Below, piece by piece: positions 1-5,672 of a DNA stretch of 5,686 nt (positions are counted from its first letter, which is position 1; each line of letters begins with the position of its first letter). Source of the DNA: Helicobacteraceae bacterium (GTDB lineage: Bacteria; Campylobacterota; Campylobacteria; Campylobacterales; SZUA-545); the NCBI GenBank assembly GCA_031282285.1, contig JAITEA010000247.1:1-5686 (forward strand), written 5' to 3'. The notes beneath the pieces were generated by a model. It was not told where the DNA came from. It ran no database searches and saw nothing but the letters and a program-made list of their open reading frames with translations. Both the position numbers and the translations under genes were made by a program.

Positions 1-1238
1 TTGCCGCCGCTATCAAGGGCAAGCGAGTGAACGCTTCCCGCGGCGATCGCGATAATAGTTCCGCCCTCAAGCGACTCCGCCGCATCGTCGTTATCGGCGG
101 CGGGTAAGCGTTTCTTTCCCGCGGCTATAGCCTTCGCCTTTTTACCGTTAAGCGATAATGCCGCGACAAACCGATTGCGATCGCCCGTCTCGCCAAGTCC
201 TAGCTGACCAAAGCGGTTATGTCCCGTCGCATAAACTCTGCCGTCGTTATTAACGACGAGAGAATATTGGCTCCCCGCGGCAATATTGGTAATTGTTTTA
301 CCGCTAAGCGTCGATACTTCGATAAACTTGTCGAGATTGGTCCCGCGTCCTATATCGCCCAATCCAAGCCAATAACTATAGCGTCCCGCCGTGTAAACCT
401 TGCCGTCGCTTGCCAGCGCTAAAGAGCGATCGTCACCCGCGGCTACGGCGATAATCTTTTTATCGTTAATCGACGATACCGCGACAAACTTGTTGCGATC
501 CTTATTGTCGCCGACTCCTAGCTGACCATATTCGTTATATCCCGCCGCGTAAAGCCTGCCGTCGCTATCAAAAGTGAAGGAGCAAGCCGCTTCCGCCGCG
601 ATAGCGATAATCTTTTTACCGCTAAACGACGATACTTCGGTAAACTGATAGCGATCGGTCCTATCGTCTAATCCAAGCTGACCAACTTCATTTAATCCCG
701 CCGCGTAAAGCCTGCCGTCTTTGGCAAGAGCGAGCGAGTGATAACCTCCAGTTGCTATAGCGACAATCTTTTTATCGTTAAGCGACGATACCGCGACAAA
801 CTTGTTGCGATACTTCTTATCGCCGACTCCTAGTTGGCCATATCCGCTATCTCCAGCAGCGTAAACCTTCCCGTCGCTATTGAGGGCGAAGGTATGAACC
901 GCTCCCGCCGCGATAGCGATAATCTTTTTGCCCTTAAGCGACGACGCTTCGGTAAACCGATCGCGATTGCGCGTATGACCCAGCCCCAACTGACCAAATC
1001 TGTTATCCCCCGTCGCGTAAACTTTGCCGTCGCTGGCGACAAATATAGAGTGTTCGCGTCCAGCGGCTATAGGGGCGCCGTCCGCAAAAGCTTCGCCGCC
1101 AATCGCTAGGAACAAAACCAGCGCCGCCGCGAAAAATCCGCTTAACGAAGCCTGAGAGAAAACGGCGCTTCGCCGCTTGGCGTTTATGCTTCCAGCTTGA
1201 TCTTGGCGCGTTGCGGCGCCGATTTGAAGTAACGGCAT
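1..1238 (-). CDS. Exported RCC1-repeat protein, 3' end outside the window
   Basis: The minus frame is open from an ATG at 1238-1236 to the left edge (412 codons, checked codon by codon), so the gene is partial. Residues 1-33 include a basic KRR. Residues 34-52 form a hydrophobic segment ending AFA before Asp53, which reads as a signal peptide, so the protein is probably periplasmic or surface exposed. From about residue 58 there are RCC1-type repeats of mostly 52 residues, with the pattern AAG..HSLAL..DGKVYAAG.N..GQLGLGD..DR..F. RCC1 repeats are known to fold as blades of a seven-bladed propeller, usually a protein-binding surface; the partner here is unknown. The ATG was chosen because AAGAAAGGA lies 8 bases upstream and the promoter candidate (-10 at 1277-1282) lies between it and an earlier in-frame ATG at 1319. 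Two hand-counted lines of the repeat region have 42-45% GC, against 53-65% in three lines sampled from the operon, which may mean transfer or just repeat composition. The family call is firm; the role is not known. Confidence 0.9.
   Translation of the reverse strand, partial: MPLLQIGAATRQDQAGSINAKRRSAVFSQASLSGFFAAALVLFLAIGGEAFADGAPIAAGREHSIFVASDGKVYATGDNRFGQLGLGHTRNRDRFTEASSLKGKKIIAIAAGAVHTFALNSDGKVYAAGDSGYGQLGVGDKKYRNKFVAVSSLNDKKIVAIATGGYHSLALAKDGRLYAAGLNEVGQLGLDDRTDRYQFTEVSSFSGKKIIAIAAEAACSFTFDSDGRLYAAGYNEYGQLGVGDNKDRNKFVAVSSINDKKIIAVAAGDDRSLALASDGKVYTAGRYSYWLGLGDIGRGTNLDKFIEVSTLSGKTITNIAAGSQYSLVVNNDGRVYATGHNRFGQLGLGETGDRNRFVAALSLNGKKAKAIAAGKKRLPAADNDDAAESLEGGTIIAIAAGSVHSLALDSGG
3..1067 (-). 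repeat. Tandem RCC1 repeat array (period 156 bases, higher-order 312)
   Basis: Taking each repeat from its AAG-type motif, the units read in gene order as 1067-912, 911-756, 755-600, 599-444, 443-282, 281-126, 125-45 and 44 to the edge. Five units are exactly 156 bases (52 codons), the fifth is 162 and the seventh only 81. Units 2 and 4 share the NKFVAVSS.NDKKI block, while units 1 and 3 share FTE.SS..GKKIIAI. The stretch 451-530 differs from 763-842 at about 7 of 80 positions by hand comparison, which is an offset of exactly two units. Confidence 0.88.
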
Positions 1239-1246
1239 TCGATCGA

Positions 1247-1255
1247 TCCTTTCTT
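1247..1255 (-). promoter_or_regulatory. Ribosome binding site of the RCC1-repeat gene
   Basis: On the minus strand the sequence reads AAGAAAGGA, followed by 8 bases (TCGATCGA) and then the ATG at 1238. This decides the start in favour of 1238 rather than the longer in-frame ATG at 1319. Confidence 0.6.
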
Positions 1256-1276
1256 GTCCAACAATAACATTGGCAT

Positions 1277-1282
1277 ATTCTA
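1277..1282 (-). promoter_or_regulatory. Candidate -10 box for the RCC1-repeat gene
   Basis: On the minus strand TAGAAT lies behind a T-rich run (GTTGTTTTTCGG). No good -35 hexamer is found at 16-18 bases. A T-rich upstream stretch in place of a -35 box is the known style of sigma70 promoters in Helicobacter and Campylobacter. Transcription would begin near 1270, giving a leader of about 32 bases that contains the AAGAAAGGA site. Confidence 0.4.
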
Positions 1283-1379
1283 ACCGAAAAACAACAATCT
1301 TTCGCCAAGTTTGCGGCATTCAAGCTCTTTATCGCTTCCTATAGCGCCCATATTTCCTCGCGCCGAGTAGCGCGGCGCC

Positions 1380-1409
1380 TTGCCGGCGTTGAAGGCGATC
1401 TGTTAAAAT
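1380..1409 (+). promoter_or_regulatory. Candidate promoter of the ymdB operon
   Basis: TTGCCG at 1380-1385 resembles a -35 box. After 18 bases follows TAAAAT at 1404-1409, preceded by TG at 1401-1402 as in an extended -10. Transcription would start near 1416, leaving a leader of only about 12 bases with the Shine-Dalgarno site almost at its 5' end. Confidence 0.4.
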
Positions 1410-1416
1410 ACTCGCA

Positions 1417-1422
1417 AAAGGA
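1417..1422 (+). promoter_or_regulatory. Ribosome binding site of ymdB
   Basis: AAAGGA lies 5 bases before the TTG at 1428. It supports the rare TTG start, which also places the family's usual N-terminal motif (FIGDIVGKAGR) at residues 5-15. Confidence 0.55.
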
Positions 1423-1427
1423 ATAGA

Positions 1428-2243
1428 TTGAGGCTGTTATTTATCGGCGACATAGTAGGCAAGGCGGGGCGCGACGCGGTCAAAATCCGCCTCGAGCGCG
1501 TAAGGGCGGAGCATAAGATCGATTTTTGCGTCGCCAACGGGGAGAATATCGCGCACGGCTTTGGTATTACGGCGAAAACCGCCTGCGAACTGTTTAGCGC
1601 GGGCGTCGATCTGCTCACCGGCGGCAACCACTCGTGGGACAAAAAAGAGGTTATCGCGCTGATGGAGAGCAAGCCGATTATCCGCCCGCTCAACTTTCCA
1701 AGCGGCGCGGCGGGCAAAGGGATATGGATCGCGCGAATTGGCGGGCAGAACGCCGCGATTATCAATCTGATGGGCTTTCACAATATGGGCGTGATCGACA
1801 ACCCTTTTCGCGCGATCCTAACCGCGCTTGAGACGCTGAAAAACGACGGGATAAAGCATATCGCCATCGATTTTCACTGCGAGACGACCGCCGAAAAAAA
1901 CGCGCTCTTAAAGCTGCTTGAGGGCAAAGTCGGCGCTATAGCCGGCACGCATACGCATGTCGGAACGGACGATCTGCTGATCGCGCGCGGCACGGGCTAC
2001 GTGAGCGATATCGGGCTTTGCGGCGTATTGAGCGAGGTGATCGGAATGGATAGCGCGGAGCCTATCAGACGCTATACGACGGGTATGAAACAGAGCTTTG
2101 AGCCGGCGGGCAAAGGGCGGTCGATCTTTCAGGCGATCGTATTCGAGCTAAACGACGATGGTTTGTGCGCCGATTGCTACAAGATCAAAGCCTTCGACGA
2201 CGGCGAAAGTTTTATCTCTTTGCGCCACGGAGGCGGCTGGTGA
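1428..2243 (+). CDS. ymdB: YmdB-family metallophosphoesterase (TIGR00282 type)
   Basis: This 271-residue cytoplasmic protein is full length for the family. The metal-site residues fall in the order and at the positions I recall for Bacillus subtilis YmdB: Asp8 (GDIVGKAGR), Glu39 and Asn40 (NGEN), Asn67 and His68 (GNHSWDKKE), His150 (DFHCE), and His175 and His177 (GTHTHVGTDD). Family members bind two metal ions and, where tested, hydrolyse 2',3'-cyclic nucleotides. YmdB in B. subtilis influences the choice between biofilm and motility, and E. coli has an unrelated protein of the same name. The natural substrate in this organism cannot be read from the sequence. The TTG start is supported by AAAGGA five bases upstream and by the N-terminus matching the family. 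The gene is first in a three-gene unit and overlaps the next by 4 bases. All catalytic residues are intact. Confidence 0.95.
   Translation: MRLLFIGDIVGKAGRDAVKIRLERVRAEHKIDFCVANGENIAHGFGITAKTACELFSAGVDLLTGGNHSWDKKEVIALMESKPIIRPLNFPSGAAGKGIWIARIGGQNAAIINLMGFHNMGVIDNPFRAILTALETLKNDGIKHIAIDFHCETTAEKNALLKLLEGKVGAIAGTHTHVGTDDLLIARGTGYVSDIGLCGVLSEVIGMDSAEPIRRYTTGMKQSFEPAGKGRSIFQAIVFELNDDGLCADCYKIKAFDDGESFISLRHGGGW
2229..2233 (+). promoter_or_regulatory. Strong Shine-Dalgarno site of the glycosylase gene
   Basis: GGAGG lies inside the last codons of ymdB, 6 bases before the GTG at 2240. It supports that GTG over the upstream ATG at 2165, which would add 25 very basic residues and overlap ymdB by 79 bases. 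Confidence 0.7.
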
Positions 2244-2905
2244 TTGAAACGAGCGCCGATCTGCTGCTGGCGCTGGACGCGCTTGGGCTGATCGCGGACG
2301 ATCGTTATCCGCGCTGGTGGCGTAGCTACGGGAGTTGGGCGGTTCTGCCCGAGGCGATCTTGACGCAGCAAACGCAGTGGGCGAATGTAGAGCGGGCGAT
2401 GGCGAACCTATTCGCGCTCAATCTCGATAGTATGGCAAAGATCGCCGCCGCCGATTTGGCGCTTGTGGCAAGCGCGATCGCGCCCGCTGGTTTTTACAAC
2501 CAGAAGGCAAAAAGGATTATCGCGCTGTTAAAGCAAGCGATCGAGGATTTCGGCGATTTTGAGAGCTTCGCGCTTGGCGTCGATCGCCGCTGGCTACTTG
2601 AACGAGAGGGCGTCGGCTACGAAAGCGCGGACAGCGTGCTCTGCTACGGCTGCAAAAGGGCGGTTATGGTCGTCGATAACTACACCGCCAGATTGCTTGC
2701 CGCGCTTGGCAGGGAGTTTGGCGAATACGACGACATTCAGGGCTGGCTGATCGAGGGCGTGGAAGGCGAGTTCGATCGCGTTCAGGCGAAGCTGAATCTG
2801 AGCTTGGAGCTAACCTACGCCTATTTTCACGGGCTGATCGTAGAGTTTAGCAAAACGCAAAAAAAGGGCGCGATCGATATTTCGCCGCTTGCGATCGCGG
2901 GTTAA
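2240..2905 (+). CDS. magIII: MagIII-like 3-methyladenine DNA glycosylase (HhH-GPD family)
   Basis: A 221-residue member of the endonuclease III superfamily that probably removes alkylated bases such as 3-methyladenine in base-excision repair. Visible motifs are the WW at 26-27, LTQQTQW at 41-47, GFYNQKAKR at 84-92, the helix-hairpin-helix EGVGYESAD at 123-131, and VMVVDNYT at 142-149 with the likely catalytic Asp146. Glu128 sits where endonuclease III has its lyase lysine, and the C-terminus has no cysteines for a 4Fe-4S cluster. Both points fit a monofunctional glycosylase rather than Nth. Length and motif spacing match Helicobacter pylori MagIII (about 218 residues) from memory. The GTG start overlaps the ymdB stop as GTGA, suggesting translational coupling. 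FHGL near the C-terminus differs from the FHGK I recall in H. pylori. The family is confident; the exact base preference is inferred. Confidence 0.9.
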   Translation: MIETSADLLLALDALGLIADDRYPRWWRSYGSWAVLPEAILTQQTQWANVERAMANLFALNLDSMAKIAAADLALVASAIAPAGFYNQKAKRIIALLKQAIEDFGDFESFALGVDRRWLLEREGVGYESADSVLCYGCKRAVMVVDNYTARLLAALGREFGEYDDIQGWLIEGVEGEFDRVQAKLNLSLELTYAYFHGLIVEFSKTQKKGAIDISPLAIAG

Positions 2906-2915
2906 AGCAAATCAA

Positions 2916-5510
2916 ATGAGCAAGAAGCTGATCCTATTTATACTGCCGCTGGCGCTACTTGCCGCCGTTTCGGGCGACGAGGAGTATTTCTGCAAAACCT
3001 ATCCGTTTGGGACGATCATTTACGCCAATAGCGCGCGAGACGAAGCGGCGCGAGCGGCGGCTTTGTGGCAAAAGATCGCGAGCGAGCACGAGGCGAGTTT
3101 CGGCTTTGGGTTGAAGCGCCATACGATCGCGCTGCTTGGCTTTCAAAACCAGATCGCCAACGCCTACGCCTCCAACTCGCCGTTTCTGGCGATGACTTTT
3201 TATAGCGGCGGCGCGGCGAATATCGACTATTTCGGCTCTAGCGACTGGACGCGGACGCTGAGCCTTCACGAGGGCGCGCACCTCTATCAGCTTAGCGCCG
3301 CGTCCGCTTTCCCATCCGCGCTGCAAAGCGTTTTTGGCAATAACTATATGCCTTTATTTGCGGGCGTCGTCCCGCTCTGGACTTATCCAAACGAGTTGCT
3401 GCCCGATCTGCTGCTGGAGGGCAACGCCGTCTTTAACGAATCGCGGCTGAGCGGCGAAGGGCGGCTGTTTAGCGGCGCTCGCAAGGCGCTGTTTCTGGCG
3501 CTGCTGAAAGCGGACAAACTGAACGCAAGACGGCTGATCAACAACCACCGCGATTTTCCCTATCTGGAAGAGAAATATATTGTCGGCGGCTTTTTTCAGG
3601 CGTGGCTCGCGTCGCGTTACGGCGCGGACAAGACAAACCGGTTTTTCGCCGAACACGGTCAGAGGTGGATCAACCCGCTGCTGCTGAACAAAAGTTTCAG
3701 ACGCCATTTCGGCGCGAGTTACGAAACGCTGATCGAGGGCTTTCTGGCGGATTACAAAAACGAGGCGGACGCTTTCGTCGAACAGACGGGCGAGCCGATC
3801 GCTATGTCCAAAATATACGCGCCGCTTGGCGCGGACGGCGATGCGCTTTATATTTACGCCTCCGACGGCGAAACCGGCGCGCGCATAATCAGGCTCGATC
3901 GCAAAACGAGGCAAACGACCGAGATCAACGGGCATTTTCTGACGGGACAGCCGTTTTTTGGCGACTACGGCTACGCGACCGCCGCGTCTGGCTACACCGC
4001 CGTCGATCGGGTGGAAACGGGGCTGTTTGACAAAAACCGCAAGCCGATCGAAGCCTTCAACGGCGAGATCGCGCAAGATTTCGCGGCGGGAAAACGGCTC
4101 TATCTGAAAACCGACGCGAGCTTCTCTCAAGCGATTTTGTACGAAAACGACCGGCTAGTCGCGGCTGTGGCGTCAAACGCGCGTTACGGACCGGACGGCG
4201 ATATTTATACGATCCGCGTCAAAGACGGAGCGCGGATTTTCTACAAAAACGAAACGGAGCTTTTCGGCGTCCGCGTTCTGGCGACGCTGTGCGATATTCT
4301 GCCGCAGGGCAGCGCGCTATTTACCGCGCCGACGCTCTATGGAAACGGGCTGTTTTTGCGCCAGAACAATCGGGTGATCCGGCTTGGCAAAGCCGACAAT
4401 ATTCTCGACGCTAGATTTATAGGCGGCGAAGATTTTCTGGTGATCGGCGTAACGAGCGAGGGATACGAAGCGCGAATTACCAGATTTAGCGCTTCGCTGG
4501 GTAAGCCCGTTAAACCGCGGATAGCCGATATCAAGCCGCAAACGATCGGCGAGATTAACGGGACAATCGACGGCAAACCATACGGCGAGCTTCGCAATAT
4601 CGCTTTGTCTAATATCTATCCGCAGATTGGCTACGACGACAAATACCATCTTACGGGGCAGATCGACGCGTATTTCAGCGATCCGCTTGGGTTTAACTCG
4701 CTTCGGATCGCGGGCGGCAAAAACGAAAACGGCTACGGCTTGGCGGCTTACGACAACCGCCGCCATTTGCTATTTTGGGGCGGCGATATTTACGGCGAGG
4801 GCGGCGAACGGCGAACGAACGAACGCGATTTTGGCGCGAGCGTCTATCTGGGCTATCTGATCGCGCAGTCGCAGACCGATCGGACGGCGATTACGGCGCG
4901 GCAGCTATTTGATCAAGACGACAAAAACAACGCGCCGATCGTCGCTTCGATTGAGTACGACTACGCGCTGAACTACCCTTACGCCTACAAAAGCGCCTAT
5001 TCGGCGCGGATCGCGCTGTTTGGCAGATGGGGGGAGCGCGAAGAGCGCAAGGAGCAGGCGTTCAAAGCCGAGATCAATCTTGGCGCGAGGCTCTTTTGGC
5101 AGACCTACCTGAACGCGGGCGCGAGCTACGCCAGATCGAACAAGGAGTGGATTATCGCGCGGGAAAATCCGCCCTATCCGATCGACCCCGTTAATTACGA
5201 GCTGCGAAATATGCCCAGCGGTCTGCGCGCCGATCGCGTCGTAGGCTATTACGGCGAGCTTAGCGCCAGAATCGATACGCCGCTTTACGGCTTGACTTTG
5301 CCGCTTGGTTTGCACGCGATCGCGCCGCTTGCGCGTTACGATCGGCTGGAGATGGGCAAAAGCCGATTTGTAATCGAGGAAAAAACTTACGCTATGCAGT
5401 TTGATCTGCTACTGGCGCACCGCTTTGACGTTTTGGTAGAAATTGGCGCGATTGAAAATAGCCTTACCAACGACGATCGCTTCTATTTCGTCCTCAAAAC
5501 TCCCATTTAA
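2916..5510 (+). CDS. Exported protein: HEGAH metalloprotease-like domain, propeller-like middle, C-terminal beta-barrel
   Basis: I do not recognise a named gene. The 864-residue product begins MSKKLILFILPLALLAAVSG, a clear signal peptide with probable cleavage near residue 20. Residues about 20-290 are mixed helix and strand with HEGAH at 118-122, a perfect HExxH zinc motif. LLLEGNAVF follows, where Glu168 (46 residues on) is a plausible third ligand, as in gluzincin peptidases of the MA clan. Residues about 295-530 are repetitive beta-rich segments of the kind D-G-x-LYIY...G-x-x-IIRLD, resembling TolB/PD40-like propeller blades. Residues about 555-864 are alternating, Tyr- and Gly-rich amphipathic strands ending RFYFVLKTPI, like an outer-membrane barrel with its terminal strand. 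The ATG at 2916 was preferred to a TTG 27 bases upstream because it sits directly before the signal peptide. The Shine-Dalgarno is weak (TTAAAG across the previous stop), so translation may depend on the glycosylase gene 10 bases upstream. The only mature cysteines are 26 and 459. Export is near certain, the protease call moderate, the barrel moderate. Confidence 0.88.
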   Translation: MSKKLILFILPLALLAAVSGDEEYFCKTYPFGTIIYANSARDEAARAAALWQKIASEHEASFGFGLKRHTIALLGFQNQIANAYASNSPFLAMTFYSGGAANIDYFGSSDWTRTLSLHEGAHLYQLSAASAFPSALQSVFGNNYMPLFAGVVPLWTYPNELLPDLLLEGNAVFNESRLSGEGRLFSGARKALFLALLKADKLNARRLINNHRDFPYLEEKYIVGGFFQAWLASRYGADKTNRFFAEHGQRWINPLLLNKSFRRHFGASYETLIEGFLADYKNEADAFVEQTGEPIAMSKIYAPLGADGDALYIYASDGETGARIIRLDRKTRQTTEINGHFLTGQPFFGDYGYATAASGYTAVDRVETGLFDKNRKPIEAFNGEIAQDFAAGKRLYLKTDASFSQAILYENDRLVAAVASNARYGPDGDIYTIRVKDGARIFYKNETELFGVRVLATLCDILPQGSALFTAPTLYGNGLFLRQNNRVIRLGKADNILDARFIGGEDFLVIGVTSEGYEARITRFSASLGKPVKPRIADIKPQTIGEINGTIDGKPYGELRNIALSNIYPQIGYDDKYHLTGQIDAYFSDPLGFNSLRIAGGKNENGYGLAAYDNRRHLLFWGGDIYGEGGERRTNERDFGASVYLGYLIAQSQTDRTAITARQLFDQDDKNNAPIVASIEYDYALNYPYAYKSAYSARIALFGRWGEREERKEQAFKAEINLGARLFWQTYLNAGASYARSNKEWIIARENPPYPIDPVNYELRNMPSGLRADRVVGYYGELSARIDTPLYGLTLPLGLHAIAPLARYDRLEMGKSRFVIEEKTYAMQFDLLLAHRFDVLVEIGAIENSLTNDDRFYFVLKTPI
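3267..3419 (+). other. Putative zinc site of the exported protein (HExxH plus Glu)
   Basis: HEGAH is encoded at 3267-3281 (His118, Glu119, His122). Glu168, in an EGNA context, is encoded at 3417-3419. The spacing and the EG-type second motif follow the known gluzincin pattern. Glu175 is an alternative ligand. The assignment is by motif only. Confidence 0.55.
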
Positions 5511-5515
5511 ATCTC

Positions 5516-5531
5516 CGCAATCGAGATTGCG
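5516..5531 (+). terminator. Possible weak terminator stem-loop after the operon
   Basis: CGCAAT at 5516-5521 pairs with ATTGCG at 5526-5531 around the loop CGAG, starting 6 bases after the stop at 5510. It has no T-run behind it, so it is a poor intrinsic terminator. It may only protect the 3' end or pause transcription. Confidence 0.25.
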
Positions 5532-5544
5532 CAAGCGACGCTCT

Positions 5545-5593
5545 CATAAGGGGGAGTTGGCGCGGAGAAAAGCGGCGATCGCATAGGGGGAGT
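5545..5593 (+). repeat. Two direct copies of CATA(A)GGGGGAGT
   Basis: CATAAGGGGGAGT at 5545-5557 and CATAGGGGGAGT at 5582-5593 differ by one inserted A and lie about 36 bases apart. Together with the G runs at 5654-5671 they look like parts of one repeat family. Confidence 0.5.
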
Positions 5594-5637
5594 ATCAATT
5601 GCGTTGTGCTGGAAAACGAGCGTTTGAGCGCCTTCTT

Positions 5638-5672
5638 ACCTCCCCCCTGACAAGGGGGGATGGAGGGGGGGT
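5638..5672. repeat. C6/G6 hairpin followed by a G7 run, REP-like
   Basis: T5641, C5642-5647 and T5648 pair with A5653, G5654-5659 and A5660 around the loop GACA, giving an 8-bp perfect stem. GGAGGGGGGG at 5662-5671 follows and could compete for the C run. No T-run follows on either strand, so an intrinsic terminator is unlikely. A dispersed palindromic repeat is more likely. Confidence 0.5.

Larger units (their letters stand above)
1239..1427. other. Divergent intergenic region
   Basis: These 189 bases separate the leftward RCC1-repeat gene from the rightward three-gene unit. They hold one promoter candidate for each direction. Between the promoters is a GC-rich inverted repeat, GCGCCG at 1360-1365 and CGGCGC at 1373-1378, with a 7-base loop. 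The inverted repeat could be an operator, but six base pairs in GC-rich DNA can arise by chance. No tRNA, riboswitch or convincing small gene was seen. Confidence 0.6.

Noticed and set aside
3..1067. Tandem 156-base repeats as a CRISPR array or non-coding satellite
   Set aside because: The units are multiples of three, keep one open frame and encode recognisable RCC1 blades.
1184..1276. 30-codon minus ORF overlapping the start of the RCC1-repeat gene in another frame
   Set aside because: Its ATG abuts the -10 candidate, so it would begin upstream of the expected transcript start. It has no ribosome site, and no family was recognised.
1239..1319. Upstream in-frame ATG at 1319 for the RCC1-repeat gene
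   Set aside because: It would give a 79-residue segment up to the signal cleavage site. It lies upstream of the candidate transcription start near 1270, and the ATG at 1238 has a better ribosome site.
1003..1323. Minus-strand open frame of 106 codons over the start of the RCC1-repeat gene
   Set aside because: The neighbouring minus frame carries the signal peptide and RCC1 repeats. This one is Arg/Cys-rich and motif-free.
2165..2239. N-terminal extension of the glycosylase from an ATG at 2165
   Set aside because: The extra 25 residues are highly basic and lie within ymdB. The GTG at 2240 has GGAGG six bases upstream and gives the family's usual length.
2889..2915. TTG start at 2889 for the exported protein
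   Set aside because: It adds nine residues ahead of a standard signal peptide that already begins at the ATG at 2916, and it overlaps the glycosylase end.
3354..4130. Long open minus frame (258 codons) opposite the large exported protein gene
   Set aside because: The plus-strand frame has a signal peptide, a zinc motif and coherent beta structure. The minus translation is rich in Arg, Gln and Val without motifs, as expected for an antisense shadow in GC-rich DNA.
4317..4766. Minus-strand open frame of 149 codons
   Set aside because: It is a shadow of the same plus-strand gene, with low-complexity basic composition and no ribosome site noted.
5638..5672. Intrinsic terminator or CRISPR-like repeat
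   Set aside because: No T-run follows the stem on either strand, and there is no regular repeat-spacer pattern.
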